Below are positions 59,296 through 64,000 of a DNA stretch of 64,000 bases, piece after piece; the stretch's first letter is position 1; each line of letters begins with the position of its first letter. A program made the translations under genes and the position numbers. This DNA is from Bryobacterales bacterium (GTDB lineage: Bacteria > Acidobacteriota > Terriglobia > Bryobacterales > Bryobacteraceae), in contig JADJWL010000003.1 of assembly GCA_016716385.1 (NCBI GenBank), positions 310,001-374,000 on the forward strand, read 5' to 3'. Under the pieces are notes generated by a model, which worked only from the letters and a program-made list of their open reading frames with translations, was not told the DNA's origin and ran no database searches.

Positions 59296-60489
59296 CTAAG
59301 GCAGGCGCCCTTCGCGCAGCGTCAACACGGAAACAAGTTTCTGGTTGTGCTTCCGGACGGAGCGTGACGCATCGAAGAAGGAGAAATCGCCCTGCACCAG
59401 TTCGAGCACAGCGATGTCCGCGGGGAAGCCGGGACGCAGCGAGCCGAATTCGGCGCTGCGGCTGATCAGCCGCGCCGGGGCAATCGTCGCCAGTTCGATC
59501 ACCTTGTCGAGCGATAGCCCCAGCATCAGGAACTTCGAAAGAGTGGTGGGCATGTCGAACACAGGCCCCAACGCGCTTGGCGCGTGGATATCGGTACTGA
59601 TCGAGGAGGGCAGAAGGCCTACCTTGAGCGCCGCTTCGGCTGTAGCGAACGCGAACCCGCCGATTCCGTGACCGACATCGAAGTGGATGCCGCGCTTGGC
59701 TGCATCGAGGACGTACCCTGGGATGTTGCCGTCCTTGTCCGCGACCCCGCCCGTTCCCGGCGCACGGAAGGAATGCGTGAACATATCGCCGGGACGCGCT
59801 TCACGCACCAGCGCTTCCGTGGGCGAATGCGGGTTGCCGAGGTGAATCATGAGCGGTTTGCCGATCGCGTCGCCGACTTTGCGCGCCGTACGCAGCGCGT
59901 GAATGTCATTGGGACCGGTCAGATCCGCTCCGCAGCGAACTTTAATGCCGACAATCACGTCCTCGTGCTCGCGAGCCGCCTTGAGCGCAACGTCGGCGTC
60001 GATCATTCGCATGTCGACCAGTTCCCCGGGCCGCCCGACCAGTCCAATCCGGGAGATGTTGAGAAACGCGAGGATCCGGGTGCGGGCGGGTCGGATGACA
60101 AGACGGCGGAAGCCATCGAAGCTGTCCGCGCCGGACGTGCCGCCGTCGACGGCGGTGGTCACGCCGCGGGTCACGCAGTGCTGGTCGATGTCGAGGCCCC
60201 AGTACGACATCCCCTCGAAGCCATGCACGTGGAGGTCGACCAGTCCGGGTACGACAAGCTGGCCCGGAACGGGAACGGTCCGTTCCGCCTCGCGCGGGGA
60301 GATATCGGGTTCGATGGCGGCGACCTTGCCGTCCGCCACGGCGACGTCACGGACCGCGTTGAGCCCCTGCGAGGGGTCAATGACGCGGCCGCCCTTCAGC
60401 AGCAGGCTATAGCGGCGCTGGCCATGCGCGCGCCGGACGAGGAAAGGAGTTGTCAAGCCAAGGGAGAACAGGTCTCTTCGCCTATACAT
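59296..60489 (-). CDS. Metal-dependent amidohydrolase/deacetylase
   Basis: A 397-residue protein. A twin-Arg-like start (YRRRDLFSLGLTTPFLV) suggests export. The amidohydrolase fold has HxH in VDLHVHGF, the carboxylated Lys in VIVGIKVRCG, His in LMIHLGNP and DVGHGIGG, and Asp in ISTDIHAP. It resembles the EF_0837-type amidohydrolase group annotated as dihydroorotase-like. GCTACAAC (60502-60509, minus) lies 12 bases before the ATG. The substrate is unknown. Confidence 0.8.
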   Translation of the reverse strand: MYRRRDLFSLGLTTPFLVRRAHGQRRYSLLLKGGRVIDPSQGLNAVRDVAVADGKVAAIEPDISPREAERTVPVPGQLVVPGLVDLHVHGFEGMSYWGLDIDQHCVTRGVTTAVDGGTSGADSFDGFRRLVIRPARTRILAFLNISRIGLVGRPGELVDMRMIDADVALKAAREHEDVIVGIKVRCGADLTGPNDIHALRTARKVGDAIGKPLMIHLGNPHSPTEALVREARPGDMFTHSFRAPGTGGVADKDGNIPGYVLDAAKRGIHFDVGHGIGGFAFATAEAALKVGLLPSSISTDIHAPSALGPVFDMPTTLSKFLMLGLSLDKVIELATIAPARLISRSAEFGSLRPGFPADIAVLELVQGDFSFFDASRSVRKHNQKLVSVLTLREGRLP

Positions 60490-60513
60490 GGTTAGGCTCT
60501 AGTTGTAGCACGT

Positions 60514-60543
60514 TTGACAAGCCGGGCTGCACTCGGCTATCCT
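60514..60543 (+). promoter_or_regulatory. rplM promoter (TTGACA-18-TATCCT)
   Basis: TTGACA at 60514-60519, 18 bases, TATCCT at 60538-60543 inside GCTATCCT. The leader to the rplM ATG at 60579 would be about 30 bases and holds GGAGAAG. A strong promoter fits ribosomal-protein expression. Confidence 0.65.
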
Positions 60544-60578
60544 AAATGGTTTCTGAAGCAGTGCGGAGAAGTGTGTTC

Positions 60579-61010
60579 ATGAGTACGGAATTTCCTTCCA
60601 AGAATGGGGTCGAGCGGGTCTGGCACGTCATTGACGCGCAGGACCTGGTCCTCGGCAAACTGGCCAGCAAGGCAGCGATGCTGCTGATGGGGAAGCATAA
60701 GGCGTGCTATGCCCCGTTTCTTGACACTGGCGATCACGTGATCGTCATCAACGCGGCGAAGGTGAAGCTGACCGGGCGGAAAGAAGAGCAGAAGCTCTAC
60801 CGCCACTTTACGGGGTATCCTGGCGGCCTCGTGGAAATGCAGGCGCGGCGCGTTCGCGCGACGCGGCCGGCGCGTATGGTCGAAGATGCCATTTCCGGGA
60901 TGCTCCCGAAGACCAAGCTGGGCAAGCAGATGTATCGCAAGCTCAAGGTCTACGCGGGAGACAGGCACCCGCACCAGGCACAGCAGCCGGTCCCGCTCAC
61001 CGTCGGATAG
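60579..61010 (+). CDS. rplM: 50S ribosomal protein L13
   Basis: A 143-residue L13. WHVIDAQDLVLGKLASKAAM, VINAAKVKLTG, GMLPKTKLGKQMYRKLKVY are signature stretches. ATG 60579 is chosen over the ATG at 60546, which lies within the promoter. It pairs with rpsI downstream as in most bacteria. Confidence 0.96.
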   Translation: MSTEFPSKNGVERVWHVIDAQDLVLGKLASKAAMLLMGKHKACYAPFLDTGDHVIVINAAKVKLTGRKEEQKLYRHFTGYPGGLVEMQARRVRATRPARMVEDAISGMLPKTKLGKQMYRKLKVYAGDRHPHQAQQPVPLTVG

Positions 61011-61043
61011 TCGGATCTCCCAGGAAAGGCAGAAGAGTATCAC

Positions 61044-61430
61044 ATGGTTCAGTATTTGGGAACGGGGCGCCGGAAACGAGCCGTGGCCCGTGTGTTTTTG
61101 CGGCCGGGCAAGGGTCAGGTGACAGTCAATTCCCGTCCGCTTGAAGATTATTTCCCGGGAGACACCGCCCGCGTGATGGTGCGGCAGGCGCTCCTGGCCA
61201 CTGAAACCGCGGACAAGTTCGATCTCCTGGTCCTCGCCCATGGCGGGGGTCTGGCGGGCCAGGCAGGGGCGATCCGCCTCGGCGTCGCGCGCGCGCTGGT
61301 CGAATTCAATGCCGAGCTTCGCGGACGCCTCAAGGAACTCGGATATCTGACTCGCGATCCGCGGGCTCACGAGCGCAAGAAGTACGGGCAGAAGGGCGCC
61401 CGGAAGCGCTTCCAGTTCTCCAAACGCTAG
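61044..61430 (+). CDS. rpsI: 30S ribosomal protein S9
   Basis: A 128-residue S9. GTGRRKRAVARVFLRPGKG at the start and the conserved basic C-terminus KRFQFSKR, which contacts P-site tRNA, are intact. It lies 33 bases after rplM. Confidence 0.97.
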   Translation: MVQYLGTGRRKRAVARVFLRPGKGQVTVNSRPLEDYFPGDTARVMVRQALLATETADKFDLLVLAHGGGLAGQAGAIRLGVARALVEFNAELRGRLKELGYLTRDPRAHERKKYGQKGARKRFQFSKR

Positions 61431-61558
61431 TTGTCCGCCGGGCGGGCCATCGGGGCGCGCCCGGCAATCAATAACCTGACAGAACCCTTCGCGATCTTTA
61501 CAAGCCACGCCGCAAATCCCGTTTGGACGCGGATGGACTGCGCGAAGAAGGAGGCATA

Positions 61559-62470
61559 TTGCCCGTTATTTCGATGAAAGAACTGCTCGAAGCTGGCGTT
61601 CACTTCGGGCACCAGACCAAGCGCTGGAATCCGAAGATGAAAGAATACATCTTCGGCGAACGCAACGGTATTTACATTATCGATCTCCAGAAGACGCTGA
61701 AGCTGTTCAAGGATGCGGCCCGGTTCGTCGCCGAGCAGGCTGCCATGGGGAAGAACGTCCTGTTCGTCGGCACGAAGCGTCAGGCGCAGGAAGCCGTCGC
61801 CGAGGAAGCCACGCGCTGCCAGATGTACTACGTCAATCAACGGTGGCTGGGCGGACTGCTCACGAACATGGTCACTGTGCAGAAGTCCATCAAGCGGCTC
61901 AAGGAAATCGAGCAGATGGCCTCCGACGGCGGCTACGAACAGCGTCCGAAGAAAGAAGTGGTCCGCCTGGAGCGCGAACGGAAGCACCTGGACCAGAACC
62001 TGGCCGGCATCAAAGACATGCCCGGTCTGCCGGATGTGATCTTCGTGATCGACTCGAACAAGGAAGCGATCGCCGTGAAGGAAGCCCGCCGTCTCGGCAT
62101 CCCCGTGGTCGCCATTGTGGACACGAACTGCGATCCGAACGAAGTGGATTGGGTGATTCCCGGCAACGACGACGCCCTCCGGGCCATCCGGCTGTTCACC
62201 AGCAAGATCGCCGATGCGGCGATCGAAGGACGGGCGATGGCCACCGAGCAGGACTTCGCCGCTGAGCGTCTGGCCGAGGAAGAGACCTCGATCGACGAGA
62301 TCCCCGAATACACGCAGTACGTGGATCCCAAGTACGCCGAGGAGATCATGGCGGAGACCGCCAGCATCGCCGACGAGGATCTGCCATCGGTGAGCCTGCG
62401 CAAGGGACCGGCGTCGGAGACCGCCGAGCCGGCCGAAGCGGCCGAACCAGCCGCGACGGAACGCGGCTAG
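61559..62470 (+). CDS. rpsB: 30S ribosomal protein S2
   Basis: A 303-residue S2. MKELLEAGVHFGHQTKRWNP and DVIFVIDSNKEAIAVKEARR are diagnostic. The start is TTG 61559: AAGGAGG lies 5 bases upstream and the protein then begins PVISMKE as in the family; the upstream ATG has no such signal. The acidic, Ala/Glu-rich C-terminal tail of about 60 residues is longer than in E. coli. Confidence 0.95.
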   Translation: MPVISMKELLEAGVHFGHQTKRWNPKMKEYIFGERNGIYIIDLQKTLKLFKDAARFVAEQAAMGKNVLFVGTKRQAQEAVAEEATRCQMYYVNQRWLGGLLTNMVTVQKSIKRLKEIEQMASDGGYEQRPKKEVVRLERERKHLDQNLAGIKDMPGLPDVIFVIDSNKEAIAVKEARRLGIPVVAIVDTNCDPNEVDWVIPGNDDALRAIRLFTSKIADAAIEGRAMATEQDFAAERLAEEETSIDEIPEYTQYVDPKYAEEIMAETASIADEDLPSVSLRKGPASETAEPAEAAEPAATERG

Positions 62471-62557
62471 GGCCGGACCGCCGGGCATGCCGGAGGGCGC
62501 GTCCGCCACGGGCGCGGTGTGAGTACCAGACGAGGCAGATCAGAGGACACGAAACGT

Positions 62558-63166
62558 ATGGCGGAGATTACCGCGCAATTGGTGAAGCAGCTTCGCGAGC
62601 GGACCGGCGCCGGCATGATGGAGTGCAAGAGCGCCCTCGTCGAAGCGAATGGGAATCTGGACGAAGCCGAGGTGGTCCTGCGGAAGCGGGGCATCGCTTC
62701 GGCGTCGAAGAAATCGGCTCGCGCCACCAAGCAGGGCCTGATTGGATCGTACATTCACGCCGGAGGCCAGTTGGGCGTGCTGGTCGAGGTGAACTGCGAG
62801 TCGGACTTCGTGGCCCGGACCGACGATTTCGTCGAACTGGTGCACGATCTGGCGATGCACGTCGCCGCGGCCGACCCGAAGTTCATCCGCAAAGAGGACG
62901 TCTCACAGACCGCGATCGAGCGCGAGCGGGACATTCAGAAGGCACGTGTGCTTGCCGAGGGGAAGCCGGAAGCAGTCGCCGACAAGATTGTCGAGGGACG
63001 CATGGCGAAGTTCTTCGAAGAGGTCTGCCTCCTCGAGCAGCCGTTTGTGAAGGACCCCGGCACGTCGGTCGACCAGCTCGTCAAGACGCGTATCGCCAAG
63101 CTCGGCGAAAACATCACCGTCGCCCGGTTCACGCGCTTCAAGGTTGGCGATTCCGCCATCGAGTAG
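62558..63166 (+). CDS. tsf: Elongation factor Ts (short form)
   Basis: A 202-residue EF-Ts. LVKQLRERTGAGMMECKSAL and NCESDFVARTDDF are the signature motifs. It is the short form, as in Thermus and Acidobacteria, with a single core subdomain. It exchanges GDP on EF-Tu. AGAGGA precedes ATG 62558. Confidence 0.96.
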   Translation: MAEITAQLVKQLRERTGAGMMECKSALVEANGNLDEAEVVLRKRGIASASKKSARATKQGLIGSYIHAGGQLGVLVEVNCESDFVARTDDFVELVHDLAMHVAAADPKFIRKEDVSQTAIERERDIQKARVLAEGKPEAVADKIVEGRMAKFFEEVCLLEQPFVKDPGTSVDQLVKTRIAKLGENITVARFTRFKVGDSAIE

Positions 63167-63170
63167 CGGC

Positions 63171-63875
63171 GTGGCGTATAAGCGAATCCTGCTGAAACTG
63201 AGCGGCGAGGTGATGGCCGGCGAGGGCGCCACGGGCATCGACCCGGACCGCGTCGCCGGACTCGCGGCGGAAGTGGCGGAGGTTGCCTCCCGCGGCGTGG
63301 AGGTTGGCATCGTGGTGGGCGGCGGAAACTTCTTCCGCGGGGTCGCGGCCGCGGCGCGCAGGATGGATCGCGTCACCGCGGACCACATGGGAATGCTGGC
63401 CACGGTCATCAATGCCCTGGCTTTGCAGGATGCGCTCGAACGCCTTGGCGTGCCGACCCGGGTGATGAGCGCCATTTCCATGCACCAGGTGGCCGAACCC
63501 TACATCCGGCGACGCGCCATCCGGCACCTGGAAAAGGGCCGCGCCATCATCTTCGCCGCCGGCACATCCAACCCGTATTTTTCCACCGATACAGCGGCGA
63601 CGCTGCGCGCGCTGGAAATCCATGCCGAAGTCATCGCCAAGGCGACGCGTGTCGATGGCGTCTTCGACAAGGATCCGTTGAAGCACAACGATGCCGTGAT
63701 GTTCCGCGACATCAGCTACTCGGACGTCCTGATCAAGAATCTTACCGTCATGGATTCCACGGCGATCGCGATGTGCCGGGACAACCAGTTGCCGATCGTT
63801 GTATTCAATTTGAACGTGCACGGCAATATAATGCGAGTGTCGATGGGCGAGAGGGTCGGTACGCTCATCCACTGA
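63171..63875 (+). CDS. pyrH: Uridylate kinase
   Basis: A 234-residue UMP kinase starting at GTG 63171 (VAYKRILLKLSGEVMAGE). IVVGGGNFFRG, TADHMGMLATVINALAL, FAAGTSNPYFSTDTAA and DGVFDKDP are diagnostic. It makes UDP for nucleotide and cell-wall synthesis. The start lies 4 bases after the tsf stop. Its end contains a perfect TATAAT (about 63826-63831) that might serve frr. Confidence 0.95.
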   Translation: MAYKRILLKLSGEVMAGEGATGIDPDRVAGLAAEVAEVASRGVEVGIVVGGGNFFRGVAAAARRMDRVTADHMGMLATVINALALQDALERLGVPTRVMSAISMHQVAEPYIRRRAIRHLEKGRAIIFAAGTSNPYFSTDTAATLRALEIHAEVIAKATRVDGVFDKDPLKHNDAVMFRDISYSDVLIKNLTVMDSTAIAMCRDNQLPIVVFNLNVHGNIMRVSMGERVGTLIH

Positions 63876-63893
63876 GACCACGGAGCACCAGTA

Positions 63894-64000
63894 TGAAACC
63901 GTCAAACCAGTCTTCGGCCGGCGGAGCCGAACTCACCATCAAGGACGTCGAGTCCAACGCCAGGACGCGTATGGAGAAGTCGGTGGAGGACCTGCTCCAC
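63894..64000 (+). CDS. frr: Ribosome recycling factor, 3' end cut by the window
   Basis: Only 35 codons are visible. After a short polar extension, TIKDVESNARTRMEKSVEDL matches the first helix of ribosome recycling factor, and the place after pyrH in rpsB-tsf-pyrH-frr is the standard one. ACGGAGCACC precedes ATG 63894. Confidence 0.85.

Overview
The window reads as a GC-rich chromosomal segment of an acidobacterium, most likely of the Solibacter/Bryobacter type. The clues are an NHL-repeat protein with a TIGR03437-like C-terminal domain, CadC-like winged-helix/TPR membrane regulators, paralogous small secreted proteins beside them, and a Bacillus-like arrangement of SRP RNA-dnaX-ybaB-recR and fadN-fadA-fadE. 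This assignment is an inference from gene content; there is no rRNA in the window.

Layout. Bases 1-3.4 kb hold the end of a HAD hydrolase, a two-module esterase and a VapBC-like toxin-antitoxin pair. Bases 3.4-9.2 kb hold a duplicated locus: two membrane-anchored winged-helix/TPR regulators on the minus strand, and three secreted 139-144 residue paralogues on the plus strand. Each paralogue has a similar leader and its own terminator. Bases 9.3-14.8 kb are an accessory patch made largely of wreckage: an RHS scrap, a RelB-like antitoxin beside a RelE toxin stopped by an amber codon, a broken CHC2 zinc-finger primase-like gene, a 3'-truncated IS110 transposase with a long structured leader, and an apparently intact HicAB locus with an operator-like palindrome inside its promoter.

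Bases 14.8-22.9 kb hold typA/bipA, the NHL-repeat protein, a matrixin-type protease, an IPT/TIG protein, a Cys-rich membrane protein with a CxxCH motif, and a DUF302-like protein. From 34.2 kb back to 22.3 kb the minus strand carries one long co-directional run: dinG-like helicase, TIM-barrel epimerase, M14 peptidase, the beta-oxidation genes fadN-fadA-fadE, an aldo/keto reductase and the DUF302-like protein. From 37.4 kb back to 34.3 kb run SRP RNA, dnaX, ybaB, recR and an osmC-family gene.

Bases 37.5-40.2 kb hold the sulfate-activation genes cysD and cysN; CysN ends in an APS-kinase-like domain that has lost its P-loop. Next come a frameshifted four-helix-bundle gene flanked by inverted repeats, priA, an unknown gene coupled to a giant FtsX-type permease, and a polysaccharide deacetylase lipoprotein. 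A minus-strand operon (53.6 to 48.3 kb) holds an ABC exporter (ATPase, permease, adaptor) followed by holB. Bases 53.7-56.7 kb are an envelope operon: psd, pssA, a semialdehyde-dehydrogenase-like protein without its catalytic Cys, and an LptE-like lipoprotein. Then come a cyclase-family lipoprotein, a LuxE/PaaK-like protein and an amidohydrolase. The window ends with the translation genes rplM-rpsI and rpsB-tsf-pyrH-frr (frr cut by the window edge).

A recurring octamer, GCTAnnnT or a close variant, sits just upstream of many starts and of the SRP RNA, and probably acts as a -10 element. It suggests that short-leader or leaderless transcripts are common here.
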